Part shown: in pieces, positions 53,601 through 62,321 of the stretch
Layout of the letters: each line of letters begins with the position of its first letter
Position numbering within the stretch: position 1 is the stretch's first letter
Source of the DNA: Cohnella fermenti
GTDB taxonomy: Bacteria; Bacillota; Bacilli; Paenibacillales; Paenibacillaceae
DNA: 64,000 bases
Assembly: GCF_004801405.1 (NCBI RefSeq)
Contig: NZ_SSOB01000019.1
Span: 91,022-155,021 of the forward strand
Direction: 5' to 3'
Position numbers and translations under genes: made by a program
Notes under the pieces: generated by a model
Seen by the model: only the letters and a program-made list of their open reading frames with translations
What the model was told of the DNA's origin: nothing
The model's database searches: none

Positions 53601-54037
53601 TAATCCTCGTCGGTCATTCCCCACTGATTCGACCAGTACGTGTCGTTGGGAGCGGCAACCGCATCCAAGGAATACAAATAATTGGGCTGCGCATACTCGA
53701 TCCGGGGATCGCTCTGAAGCGCGGCAATGGTCTCCTCCACCTCGCCGTCCGTCTCGTACAGCTTAGTCTGTTCGTCAAGCGACTGCAATTCGGACAGACC
53801 GATCCCGGCATCGTCGGCGACTTTCTCCAGCGGTGTCATATACGAGCTTAGCCACTGAACGGCAGGCTCGTCTTTGAACTTCACGAGCACCTCTCCGGGA
53901 ACATAGACGGAACCCGAGTCCTCCTGGGCCTCGGTTGTTGTGTCAAGCGGCGACGCCGCGACAATCCCGGCCCCATAAATCGCAATAATAAATGCAAATA
54001 ATCCGACGCCTATTTTCCTGACAACGGCTTTCCCCAT
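50669..54037 (-). CDS. SLH-anchored subtilisin-family (S8) protease
   Basis: The protein has 1122 residues. A signal peptide (1-28) and a propeptide-like domain (42-125, YVPGEVLVKFKD) precede the S8 catalytic domain (about 135-430) with Asp169 (LDTGID), His208 (GHGTH) and Ser383 (GTSMAAP). A chitobiase-like and two HYR/Ig-like domains (DPGATAWD, DPGVKAMD) follow, then a Ser/Gly linker, a pre-SLH module closely related to that of the NHL/SLH protein, and three SLH motifs. It is an active-site-complete extracellular protease held on the wall. The ribosome site is weak. Confidence 0.92.
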   Translation of the reverse strand: MGKAVVRKIGVGLFAFIIAIYGAGIVAASPLDTTTEAQEDSGSVYVPGEVLVKFKDEPAVQWLSSYMTPLEKVADDAGIGLSELQSLDEQTKLYETDGEVEETIAALQSDPRIEYAQPNYLYSLDAVAAPNDTYWSNQWGMTDEDYGIDILEAWGYGYGSDEVVVATLDTGIDVDHPDLVDRLASLTGTNLSHGPGDSLNLPVDKVGHGTHVAGIIAATANNSIGVAGVAPGVEILPVNVSVKSGNQYALSTAFIRAGIDLAVARGAKVLNMSFGSEGNEFDTALYEKMSEYSDILYVAAAGNDGANNDEVMVTPANFSVDYTDSDGHYYPALPNIITVASVGTDALSSWSDYGVNSVHLAAPGEGIVSTIPDNTYGSLSGTSMAAPQVSGAAALLYSLDETLTPVEVIDILTSQARQVAGLASKVKSGGTLDAGAAVGYLANRVASATATPAGGDIYTATPVTLSTTTEGASIYYTTDGRDPDPATGTLYEGPIQLTQLGAVALKARAYKEGSFPSAATSFDYSVAYDENYPGISLKGANPMTVEANGVFADPGATAWDLQDGDLTDAIAVTGVVDTSILGTYTLEYNVVDSDDHAAATVTRTVIVQDTQPPVLELLGDASMSIAYGSEFVDPGVKAMDAYYGDLTSSVVVTGTVNTSLAGSYTLRYHVQDPSGNAAEEATRTVIVSEAASSSSGGSGGGAVSGSGSGSGGSAAAAASTEEAASASLIDLNGSPLDPNELDLTRSSIPLEVTPDSAGIAYVSLPLDLLNDRVGVNDQLIFEIKAPYGSYRVPAKLSSLIAGLDEVLNSHSVTTDNAAFKITLTDYTQDQEIRTALTAKFPDSELLGAIVDYRLEIVDSGTGESIAEIGSFGEAIERTITLTGNSQDLPKQWGAYRYDRTTGTFEFVPARAVVNGGTGQAVLSSYTNSIYLVAANPVSFLDMTNHWGKAEVELSAAKALVAGIGNGLFAPNQSVTRAEFAAMLVRALSRGGQSGGSAPYADVPANAWYYDEVAEAKQLGLLDIAVGTRFYPQQALTREEMASMLAAAVRLEQSTATALQSSLDGYRDIGAASAAYLEDIGLMVELGIMTGTGADEFRPQDGTTRAQAAVVLNRMLRTLGMMD

Positions 54038-54185
54038 GCGGCATGATCGTCCTCTCTCTCAACTTGGAAGCTTCACGATAAACAGCAACTCTATTAAACT
54101 CGTACCTTCACGTCCCTCCCCAGGATGCGCTTTGTATCGTATAGCCTTAACGCTCTATTTTCACAGGTAAATTCTAACGGAGATA

Positions 54186-54202
54186 ACTTAAATTAAGCTT
54201 AA
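54186..54202 (-). promoter_or_regulatory. Weak 11-bp-period direct repeat
   Basis: On the minus strand TTAAGC-TTAAT-TTAAGT resembles the two SLH-promoter repeats and lies about 150 bp upstream of the SLH subtilase. The following TAGAAT (54171-54176) is only 9 bp away, so the geometry differs. It overlaps the stop codon of the neighbouring gene. Confidence 0.3.
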
Positions 54203-55194
54203 AAATAGCACGATTCTAGTTGATGGCCAAGCGATACCGTCAAGCTCCATTCGAAGCTGCCGTGCGGATCGACTATCTGCGCAGTGCCGTTGGCGATTGC
54301 CGCCGAGAGCGAATCAAAGTAGCCGATTCCCGGTTCAAGAGCGCAAGTCACTCGGTCATTGTACATCCCTTCGTCGATCCACACCCCCAAGTACGGGACT
54401 TTATCCTGCGGGACGGCAAGCATTACAAAATTGCCGCTTGTTTGCTCCTGTAGCCCGGACCAACCGCTTGCCGCTTGGCCCGGCGCTTGGCCCGGATAAT
54501 AGAACTTCTTCCCGTCGCCGGTAACGAGCGGGTTGATTAGGGCAATGGATGGCGCATCATAGGTCTCCATCGTTGCAAGCGAGTGGCCCCCGTAAACGCA
54601 TAGCAATCGGTCAACGCCTTCCGGCAGCAGAATACGTGTCGGCTCCTCGATCGCGAATTGCGGATGTGCCGCCCACAGGAATGGAAGCGGCCTGTCGCCT
54701 TCATTCTCCACCTCATATTGCAGTTGGATTTGATCCGGTGCAGCAATCGACACGCGCCTTGTGAACCGCAAGGGCAATTGAGGGCTTCGAACCGCACATA
54801 CAATAGCGTCGTCTTCGAGCTTGCAATGCCAGGGGAGCGACCATAGCTCGCCATGATCCGGCATGTCGATATGATCCGGCATGTCGATTGCGCCGTCCGC
54901 CTGCAGGTCCGCCTGCAGGTCCGCCTGCAGGGTGCAAGCATCAATCGTCGGAAAACACTCATCCCACCCGCTCATATCCCATGCGGTGAAGCTCGAACCG
55001 TAGTCTGGTTGTTTGAGCGGCCGCTTGCCGGAATCGAGCAGCCATTCCTTCCCGGTCGGCTTGTATAGGAGCGAAACGATTTTGCCTCCTAAACCGGGCA
55101 GCAGAGTGAGACGGACAAGGTCGGTCTCGATCGCGGCAGACAACCATTCTTTGTACACTCCCGTATAAACCTTCGAGTCCTCGTTGGCACCCAT
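54199..55194 (-). CDS. Aldose 1-epimerase/mutarotase-like protein
   Basis: The protein has 331 residues from ATG 55194, chosen for GGGGGA 7 nt upstream. The beta-sandwich pattern of galactose-mutarotase-like proteins is seen: LPGLGGKIVSLLYKPTGKEWLL near the N-terminus, WAAHPQFAIEE carrying the candidate catalytic His, and an acidic residue in ALEPGIGYFDSL. Around residues 87-120, LQAD occurs three times and IDMPDH twice, from small in-frame DNA duplications. It is cytoplasmic and the substrate is unknown. It lies between two large SLH genes. Confidence 0.75.
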   Translation of the reverse strand: MGANEDSKVYTGVYKEWLSAAIETDLVRLTLLPGLGGKIVSLLYKPTGKEWLLDSGKRPLKQPDYGSSFTAWDMSGWDECFPTIDACTLQADLQADLQADGAIDMPDHIDMPDHGELWSLPWHCKLEDDAIVCAVRSPQLPLRFTRRVSIAAPDQIQLQYEVENEGDRPLPFLWAAHPQFAIEEPTRILLPEGVDRLLCVYGGHSLATMETYDAPSIALINPLVTGDGKKFYYPGQAPGQAASGWSGLQEQTSGNFVMLAVPQDKVPYLGVWIDEGMYNDRVTCALEPGIGYFDSLSAAIANGTAQIVDPHGSFEWSLTVSLGHQLESCYF

Positions 55195-55235
55195 CGTCCA
55201 TTCCCCCTTGATCAACGCAAGATGCATTCATATAG

Positions 55236-55273
55236 AAAAGAGAGCCGCCCCACAGCCGATTGCCCGGGGCAGC
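55236..55273 (-). terminator. Terminator of the GH97/SLH gene
   Basis: On the minus strand GCTGCCCC pairs with GGGGCGGC (one G-T pair) and is followed by TCTCTTTTCTAT. It lies about 20 bp past the stop at 55293. Confidence 0.75.
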
Positions 55274-55292
55274 CCTCATTCCGATTATCGGG

Positions 55293-58200
55293 TTATATCA
55301 GTCCGGCAGCGTTCAGCAGGCGCTGTACCATAACGGCAACCTCCGCGCGAGTGACCGCATCCTTCGGTGCAATCGTTGCTGCGGATTTGCCGGTGACAAG
55401 ACCTGTCTTGAGGCAGAGCGCCACACTCGCTCTCGCATAGTCCGAGACATCCGCCGCGTCCGAGTATCCGGCAAGCCGTTCGTCGATCTCGCTGTCCCCA
55501 AGGCTGGCGTCAAGTCCCGTGAATGCTATCGCCCGCGCCATTATCGTCATCGCCTGCTCACGCGTTATCGTGTCGTTCGGTGCGTAGCTCAACGTATCGT
55601 AGCCCGAGATGAGCTTGTAGCTCGAGGCCGTATCGACGTAGCCGTTGAACCAGTCGCCAAGCGAGACATCATGGAAGCCGCTCTCGGCTGTACTCGGGGC
55701 AAGCCCCATCGCGCGCACCATGATTGCGGCGAACTCCGCTCTGGTGATGCTTCTGCCCGGAGCATAGCTGCCGTCTCCGACACCGCTTACGACCAGTCTC
55801 GACCCCATGTCATTGACTGCGTCCGCAGCCCAATGGCCTGTCATGTCGGAGAATTCGACAGGATTCCAGATCGCGCTGTAGACGCTGTTGGTCAAGCTGC
55901 TGATGACCGCATAGTATCGGCCGTCCCTTGCAATGATTCTCGTCGGCACGTGGCGGAATGTCCCATCCTCGTTCAGTACGACGCCCGTCGTTATTCCGCT
56001 TGGGTCGATGCCATCGGGAAGGGCAATCGTCCGTTCCACGTAGCCGTTGAATCGGCTCACCGCAACGGTTGTGTCTCCGCTTGCGCAGATAATCTCGAAC
56101 TCAACGGGGTTGATGACGAGCCGATAGTTGTTCCTGTCCGCAGCGTCCTTGACGAGCTCTATCGTATCCTCCGAAGACGCCGCGATCCTGACGCTCACTG
56201 CAATGTCCTTAAGCGAGACCTGCGAGCCGAGCTGAGCGGATACGGCATCGATATCGATTCGGGACGCCGGCAGTGTATAGGTGACTTTCCCGGTCTTGAC
56301 CTCAAGCGTTGCTTGCTTCTGCTCCATGTCTTTGATCATCTGGCCATTCAGTTCACCGATAACCGCATCGGCCTGCTCGCCGGCAGCAATCGTTACTGTT
56401 GCACGGATGCCCGCACTCTCCAGCAGCTTGGCCAGCTTGGCGTCATCGACCTTGATCGTCGTTACCGTCCGACCGCCTATCGTCTGCGTGCTCGTCGTTC
56501 CCACGTCCTGTTGCTCTCCGCCAGGCTCGGAAGAAGACGAGCTTCCGTTCGGCGTACTGCCGTCGTCGCCATTGTCACCGCCGTTATTACCGCCGTTATT
56601 GCCTCCATTGTCACCGCCGGTTCCGCCGTCGCCGCCTCCCTGGTTCCCCTCGCTTACGGTAACGACAGCCGTGTCGAACTTGCTCGGATCGGCCGTCGAG
56701 GCCGCATGGACGGTCAGGCTGTTCGCCTTCTCGTCGGCTCCCACGGTCAGCAAGCCGTCGGCGATCGTCGTGCCGTCGCTCGTGTTGCCGCTAACGCTCC
56801 AGATTACCGTCTTGTCGGGGGCATTCGTCCCGGCAACGGCGGAGCTGAACCGTTGCGTCGCCCCCTTCCGCACGGCGGCGGTCTTGGGCGAGACGGTTAC
56901 GCTCGTTACCGTCACAGGCTCATACGCCGGGTTCTTAACGGCAAATGGAAGAAGCTGGCCGTCGAGCTTGAAGTCGGCGAAGGTCATCGGGATGCCGGTC
57001 TGATTCCCGCTGCCGTTGATCGCATACAAGCCGATGTAGATGTTGTCGGCGCCGCTCACTTCGGTCTGGGTCACGGTCTGGGATATCTCGGTCCAGCTCT
57101 CGCCGTCGGCGCTGAAGTAGCCCCTGAACACATTGCCGTCCTTGGCCAGCTTCAGATAGACGGGCTTCGCTTGATCGTCCTTCGTTGTTCGCTCGGTATG
57201 GGTGCCGCTATTCAGCGCATGCAGCTCGAACACATTGCCTCCGAAGCCGCCGTGGTAACGCTGCATCATGCTCACGCTCTTGGAAGTGTCGCCGTTGAAG
57301 ATCGTGATGCCCGCCGTATGATAGTTCAAGGCGGGACTCGCATCCACCTTCACGGTAATCGCGAAGTTCTTCTCGGCCATCCCCGTGAGCTCGCGCACGA
57401 ACAGATTCGGAACGACGGGAAGTCCTTGCTTCTCGCCGAGCTCGCCGGGACGGCTCTGCAGAGTCAGCGTATTCTCGTCCACGATTGCCCGGTAAGACTC
57501 GTTGCCCGCGCCGTTGCGGATAGTCCAGTCGGTCAGCAGGTATGCGGGCTGGCGCACCGTAATCCGGGCTTCCGCCGTAATGGCGTTGTCGGGACCGGTG
57601 GCGGCGGTAATGATCGCCTCGCCCGGAGCCTTGGCCGTCACCTTGCCCGCGGCGTCGACGACGGCAACCGTCTCGTCGCTGGAGCTCCAGCGCAGGCGAG
57701 TGAAGTCGGCGTCGGCCGGAGACAAGGTCGCTTGCAGCTCGTACGTCCCGTTCTGATCCATGCTCACTTCATTGGCATTAAGCGAGATTGAATCGGCATA
57801 GGTCAGAGCCTTCTTCGCGAGGCGAACGGTGAAGCCGCCGCCCTTGCGCACCGGAATCGACAACGTGTCGGCAGCCGTTACGGTCTTCACGCTCACATCC
57901 ATATCCCATAGATCGCTCTCGTTCTGACCATCCTGGAATACGAGCGCCGTATAAGTGCCCGCGCCGAGGAAATCCAGCGGAATGCCGGCGGTCATGGCGT
58001 CGGTGCTGATGCCCGCCACATACCAGTCGTCCCCGCTCCGGCGCGAGAGGATTGCGCTCTTCCCGGGGTAGCCGTCGATCAGATGGGTCTCATCCCACGC
58101 TACCGGCATGTTCTTGAGCAGCAGATCGGCTCCGAACTTCGCGTTGCCCGCGATCGAATCGGAGGGCATCGGTATTCCGCTCTCGTACATGACGTTCAGC

Positions 58201-61200
58201 GCCAGCCGATGGCTGACCGTCGCGTCGCCCGTGGCGCCCGCATTCTTGAGAACGTCCAGCGCCGGGTTGAAGTCCGCCGGACCTACCGCCGTACGGGTGA
58301 ACGGGTAGATCGTGTTGTAGCTGGAGTACACACCGGTGAATTCCTGAGCCCGGATTCCTTCGCGAGTGAGCACGTTCGGGTAGGTGCGAATCTCGCCGGT
58401 CGGCTGGTTCGTGCCGTGGATGTCCAACAGCACCTTGTGCTCGGCGGCGAACTTGTACAGATCGTCGTACAGCTTCATCGTCGCCTGCGAGGTCGAGTTG
58501 AAGAAGTCCAGCTTGAACCCGACAAGCCCTTGCTCGATCATCCAGACGAGATCTTCCCGCTCGTCGGCGGTGTCGACATCGATCGAGTGCATCCAGGCCA
58601 TCAGGCCGATGCCCTTCGACTTGGCATATTCTGCCACTTCCTTGAGCCAGTCCGGGTACTCTCGCGTGCGATAACGCCCTTGAGGAACGTTGTTGCGCGA
58701 TCCCTGCCACCCTTCGTCCATCACCATGTACTTCCAGCCCATATCGGCGGCGTAGTCGATGTATTGCTTGAAGAGCTCGGGGTTGTCCTGCTCCGCGCCG
58801 GCGACATACCACAGCCAGGCGGCAATGCCGGGCTTGACGAAGCTCCAGTCGATGCTCGGATCGGGCGCGGGGCTGAGGTTCTCGGCCAGGTTGTTCTCCA
58901 CAATGTCGCCCAGCTTGCCGATGACCGCCGAACGCCAAGGCGAGACCCACGGTGCGTTCGTCCGGACCGGATTCGCCGTCCCCTGCGTCGGGGAGAACTT
59001 GTAGCGCAGCACATTGCCCGCTTCGCCGAACAGCACCGAGCCGGTGTACTCCGGCGAGAGCGCCGCCTCGTTCAGCAGCACCCAAGTCTCGCCGAGAGTC
59101 TTGTACAGGAACGGCATGTTGTAGCTCTTGCCTACGGTGTCCTGCATCGTGCCGCCGATGTAGGCATCCTCGTTCCACGCGCCCAGGCTTCCGTAAGGAA
59201 GCATGAAGGCTTCGACGTTGCCCGGAGCCGTAAACGCGGTTCCTTCCGAGTTGATCTTGAGCTCGCCCGTGCCTTCGATGCCGTAGCGCACGGCGAAGCC
59301 GTCGTCATAGGCGCGCATCACGATTGCGAGCGCAACGCCGTCCTTCGTGAAGCGAACGGTCATCTCGTTGGCATGGTTGCGCACCGAGGATTTCTTGCCC
59401 GATATCAACGAGTAAGTCTCGTCGATTACCTGATCCTCACGGCTGTCGAAGACAAGGCCGGACGACAGGCTGCCCAGGCTGGTCTCCAGCCCCAGGGAGG
59501 AAGGATCGATCGCCGCAATGCCGTCTGCGGCGACGTTGTAGACCAGACGGCCGGTCGCAGTGAGGCTCAGCGTCGCCTTAATCGACTTGGAGGGGGATTC
59601 GACAACCCAATCCTCCACGATCTCTTCCCGGAGACGCACAGCTACCGGAACCTTCTTCGTCTGGAGGATGGTCCCCTTCTTGATCGTGACCGTAACGATG
59701 ACGCTGCCCTCGGCGACGCCCGTCATCTTGCCGGTGTCGTCCACCGTCAGTACCGATGTGTTGCTGCTCTCATACGTCGCCGAGTCGAGGTCGGACACGC
59801 TTACCAGCGTGCCGTCCAACAGACGCCCCTGCACGCCGAGTGTCATCGACTCGCCTTGGTACACCACCGGGCTGTCCATGTCCACGACAATCGCGCCCAG
59901 ATAGCCGCCGGCATCGGAATCGTCGACCAAGCGGGCGCTTATCCAGTTGGCCCAGTCGCCGTTGTTGCCGTCGCCGCCGTTGCCTACGGCAATCGTCAGC
60001 TCCTCGGCGTCTGCGGGAATCGGCACGTAGATATCCGCGTAGGCGTCTCTGCGTCCCATCACGTCGCTGGCATAGGCGACTTGACCGTCGATCAGCACGC
60101 TGAAGGTCGCCGTCGCCGTGTTGGTGTCTTGGGTGCTCGGGTCTACGCCGGCCCAGGCGCGGAACAAATTATAGCCCTTGCCGGCGATGTCGTAGCTGGC
60201 GAATGCAAGGGCGGAATTATCGGACATCGCATGCATGCCGATGCTCGTATCGCCGGCAGCCGGGGCGATCATCTTCGTGCCGTCCCACAGATACAACTGC
60301 GCGTTGTTCGCGTTCTTGCCATCGTTGAAGTGAATCGCCTGATAGCCGTTCTGCTGACTGGCCGGGTGGATCGAGGTGAGCATAAGATCCGGCTTGGCGT
60401 TCGGCCCTGTCACCGTAAACATCACTTCAGCCGTCCTGCTTATGTCGCCCAGCGTAGCCCTCACCGTTACGGCGGCGTTGCCTCTGGCGATGCCGGTCAC
60501 CGTGCCCTGCGCATCCACGCTTAGCACCGCCGTATTGCTGCTCTCGTAGGTGAGCGAGGCAAACGCGGTGACCTCGGACTTGCCCAGCGATGTCCCCGTC
60601 ACCGCAATGCCGGCGGTCTTGCCGATCTCCACGCTCGAGCTGTCTGCGGCGGCCGCGATGCTCATCAGCAGGTTCTCGGGATTGGCCGCATCGACGAGGC
60701 GGGCGTTCACCCAGTCGCCCCAGCCGCCGTTGCCGTCGCTGCCCGCGGGCTTGCCCATCGCGAGGCGGAGCGTTGCGGCTCCTTCCGGAATCAGCGCGTA
60801 GACGTCAAGATAATGATCGCGGCTGGTCACTTCGCTGCTGCTGTACACAACCGCGCCGTCGATCAGCACCTTGAAGCTGAATTTCGCCGTTGCGCTGCCG
60901 TTCCCCGCGTCGACGCCGGCCAAGGCGCGGAACAGCTTATGCGGATACGCCGAGATGTCGTAATCGACATAAGCGTCCCCGCCGTCGCCGGGCTTGTTCG
61001 CCGTCATCGCATGCATGCCGATGCCGGTGTCGCCGCCGGCGAAGTCGAAGCCCGCGGCACTTGTGCCGTCCCACAGCCCAATGGCTTTGTCCGCAGCATT
61101 GGTGCCGTTGGTCTTCACAGATCCATAGCCCAACTGGGAGGATTGGATCGGCAGAAGGGCAAGATGCACATCCGCCGCTGCCTCTGTCGTCGGCTCCGTC

Positions 61201-62051
61201 ACCGTAAACGGCACTTCGGCCGTCCTGACCATGCCGTCCAGCTCGGCCCTTACCGTCACGGCGGCGCTGCCTGCGGCGACGCCTGTCACCGTGCCTTGCG
61301 TGTCCACGCTGAGCACCGCCGTGTTGCTGCTCTCGTAAGTCAGCGAGGCGAACGCAGCGATAGATTTGCCCAGCGACGTCCCCGTCACCGTAATGCCGGC
61401 GGTCTTGCCGATCTCCACGCTCGAGCTGTCCGCCGCAGCCTCGATGCTCATCAGCTCGGAGTCGGGCGCGTCGACGAGACGGGCGTTCACCCAGTCGCCC
61501 CAGCCGCCGTTGCCGCTGCTGTCGGCGGGTCTGCTCATCGCGAGACGGATCGTGCGGGCGTCCTCGGGAATCAGCGCGTAGATGTCGAGATAGGAAGTCC
61601 GGCTGGTCACCATGTCGCTGCTGTACACAACCGCTCCGTCGATCAGCACTTTAAAGCCGAAGGTCGCCGACGCGTTGCCGTTCGCAGCGTCGACGCCGGC
61701 CAAGGCGCGGAACAGCCGATGCGGATACGCCGAGATGTCGTAGTCGACATAGGCGTCGCCGCCATCGCCGGGCTTGTTCGTCGTCATCGCGTGCATGCCG
61801 ATGCCGGTGTCGCCGCCGGCGAAGCTGAAGCCCGCGGCACTTGTGCCATCCCATAGGGTGATGGCAGAGCCTGCGGCATTCGTCCCGTTGGCCGTGACAG
61901 CGCCATAGCCAACCTGGGAAGCTTGGATCGGCAAGGCGGCAAGCTGCACATCCGCCTCTGCCGACGGCTCCGCTGAAGCGCCCAATGAGCCCATCGGCAG
62001 CAGACAGAGAATCAGCACCCATGCGATTATTCGTTGACAATGTCTCAACAA
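55293..62051 (-). CDS. Giant NPCBM/GH97/SLH surface glycosidase
   Basis: The protein has about 2252 residues. AGGAGGAG is followed by four in-frame TTG codons; TTG 62051 has the best spacing. After a signal peptide come three NPCBM-like carbohydrate-binding modules (about 30-200, 297-463, 550-720), each followed by a Big2 Ig domain. GH97 follows: N-domain (804-1057), catalytic barrel (1064-1317) and C-domain. Asp1182 in GFKLDFF aligns with the nucleophile of retaining GH97 alpha-galactosidases rather than the Glu of inverting alpha-glucosidases. Then come Big2, a concanavalin-like domain (1507-1700), another Ig domain, a Gly/Asn linker, the pre-SLH module and three SLH motifs. The linked YesN-type regulator may control it. 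Confidence 0.92.
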   Translation of the reverse strand: MLRHCQRIIAWVLILCLLPMGSLGASAEPSAEADVQLAALPIQASQVGYGAVTANGTNAAGSAITLWDGTSAAGFSFAGGDTGIGMHAMTTNKPGDGGDAYVDYDISAYPHRLFRALAGVDAANGNASATFGFKVLIDGAVVYSSDMVTSRTSYLDIYALIPEDARTIRLAMSRPADSSGNGGWGDWVNARLVDAPDSELMSIEAAADSSSVEIGKTAGITVTGTSLGKSIAAFASLTYESSNTAVLSVDTQGTVTGVAAGSAAVTVRAELDGMVRTAEVPFTVTEPTTEAAADVHLALLPIQSSQLGYGSVKTNGTNAADKAIGLWDGTSAAGFDFAGGDTGIGMHAMTANKPGDGGDAYVDYDISAYPHKLFRALAGVDAGNGSATAKFSFKVLIDGAVVYSSSEVTSRDHYLDVYALIPEGAATLRLAMGKPAGSDGNGGWGDWVNARLVDAANPENLLMSIAAAADSSSVEIGKTAGIAVTGTSLGKSEVTAFASLTYESSNTAVLSVDAQGTVTGIARGNAAVTVRATLGDISRTAEVMFTVTGPNAKPDLMLTSIHPASQQNGYQAIHFNDGKNANNAQLYLWDGTKMIAPAAGDTSIGMHAMSDNSALAFASYDIAGKGYNLFRAWAGVDPSTQDTNTATATFSVLIDGQVAYASDVMGRRDAYADIYVPIPADAEELTIAVGNGGDGNNGDWANWISARLVDDSDAGGYLGAIVVDMDSPVVYQGESMTLGVQGRLLDGTLVSVSDLDSATYESSNTSVLTVDDTGKMTGVAEGSVIVTVTIKKGTILQTKKVPVAVRLREEIVEDWVVESPSKSIKATLSLTATGRLVYNVAADGIAAIDPSSLGLETSLGSLSSGLVFDSREDQVIDETYSLISGKKSSVRNHANEMTVRFTKDGVALAIVMRAYDDGFAVRYGIEGTGELKINSEGTAFTAPGNVEAFMLPYGSLGAWNEDAYIGGTMQDTVGKSYNMPFLYKTLGETWVLLNEAALSPEYTGSVLFGEAGNVLRYKFSPTQGTANPVRTNAPWVSPWRSAVIGKLGDIVENNLAENLSPAPDPSIDWSFVKPGIAAWLWYVAGAEQDNPELFKQYIDYAADMGWKYMVMDEGWQGSRNNVPQGRYRTREYPDWLKEVAEYAKSKGIGLMAWMHSIDVDTADEREDLVWMIEQGLVGFKLDFFNSTSQATMKLYDDLYKFAAEHKVLLDIHGTNQPTGEIRTYPNVLTREGIRAQEFTGVYSSYNTIYPFTRTAVGPADFNPALDVLKNAGATGDATVSHRLALNVMYESGIPMPSDSIAGNAKFGADLLLKNMPVAWDETHLIDGYPGKSAILSRRSGDDWYVAGISTDAMTAGIPLDFLGAGTYTALVFQDGQNESDLWDMDVSVKTVTAADTLSIPVRKGGGFTVRLAKKALTYADSISLNANEVSMDQNGTYELQATLSPADADFTRLRWSSSDETVAVVDAAGKVTAKAPGEAIITAATGPDNAITAEARITVRQPAYLLTDWTIRNGAGNESYRAIVDENTLTLQSRPGELGEKQGLPVVPNLFVRELTGMAEKNFAITVKVDASPALNYHTAGITIFNGDTSKSVSMMQRYHGGFGGNVFELHALNSGTHTERTTKDDQAKPVYLKLAKDGNVFRGYFSADGESWTEISQTVTQTEVSGADNIYIGLYAINGSGNQTGIPMTFADFKLDGQLLPFAVKNPAYEPVTVTSVTVSPKTAAVRKGATQRFSSAVAGTNAPDKTVIWSVSGNTSDGTTIADGLLTVGADEKANSLTVHAASTADPSKFDTAVVTVSEGNQGGGDGGTGGDNGGNNGGNNGGDNGDDGSTPNGSSSSSEPGGEQQDVGTTSTQTIGGRTVTTIKVDDAKLAKLLESAGIRATVTIAAGEQADAVIGELNGQMIKDMEQKQATLEVKTGKVTYTLPASRIDIDAVSAQLGSQVSLKDIAVSVRIAASSEDTIELVKDAADRNNYRLVINPVEFEIICASGDTTVAVSRFNGYVERTIALPDGIDPSGITTGVVLNEDGTFRHVPTRIIARDGRYYAVISSLTNSVYSAIWNPVEFSDMTGHWAADAVNDMGSRLVVSGVGDGSYAPGRSITRAEFAAIMVRAMGLAPSTAESGFHDVSLGDWFNGYVDTASSYKLISGYDTLSYAPNDTITREQAMTIMARAIAFTGLDASLGDSEIDERLAGYSDAADVSDYARASVALCLKTGLVTGKSAATIAPKDAVTRAEVAVMVQRLLNAAGLI

Positions 62052-62080
62052 CAACAACTCCTCCTTTGCATTGCTCTCGT

Positions 62081-62296
62081 CTCTCGAATTCTTGGTCTCG
62101 CCATCTCTCGGTTCCTCAGTCTTGCAGTCTTGCAGTCTCGCAATCTCTCAATTTCTCCGTCTCGCAATCTCACAGTTTCTCCGTCACGCAATCTCTCGGT
62201 CTCGCAATCCCGCAATTTCTCAATCTCACAATTTCTCCATTTCTCAATCTCTCAATCCCTCGGTCTCTCCGTCTCGCAATCGCTCAATCTCTCGCC
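62081..62296. repeat. Octanucleotide tandem array, 27 units
   Basis: From 62081 to 62296 the sequence reads as 8-bp units in unbroken register, variants of CTCGCAAT and CTCTCAAT (consensus about YTCTCRRT). Units are diverged, but insertions or deletions are absent. It lies between the YesN-type regulator stop and the GH97/SLH start, so it forms the upstream or leader region of the latter. Confidence 0.85.
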
Positions 62297-62321
62297 GCCT
62301 TGCCCCCCGCTGCGAGACACC

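Noticed and set aside
55260..60524. Two long plus-strand frames (843 and 813 codons) opposite the GH97/SLH gene
   Set aside because: They are mirror frames of a well-supported gene with clear domains. They have no ribosome sites and Arg/His-rich nonsense composition.
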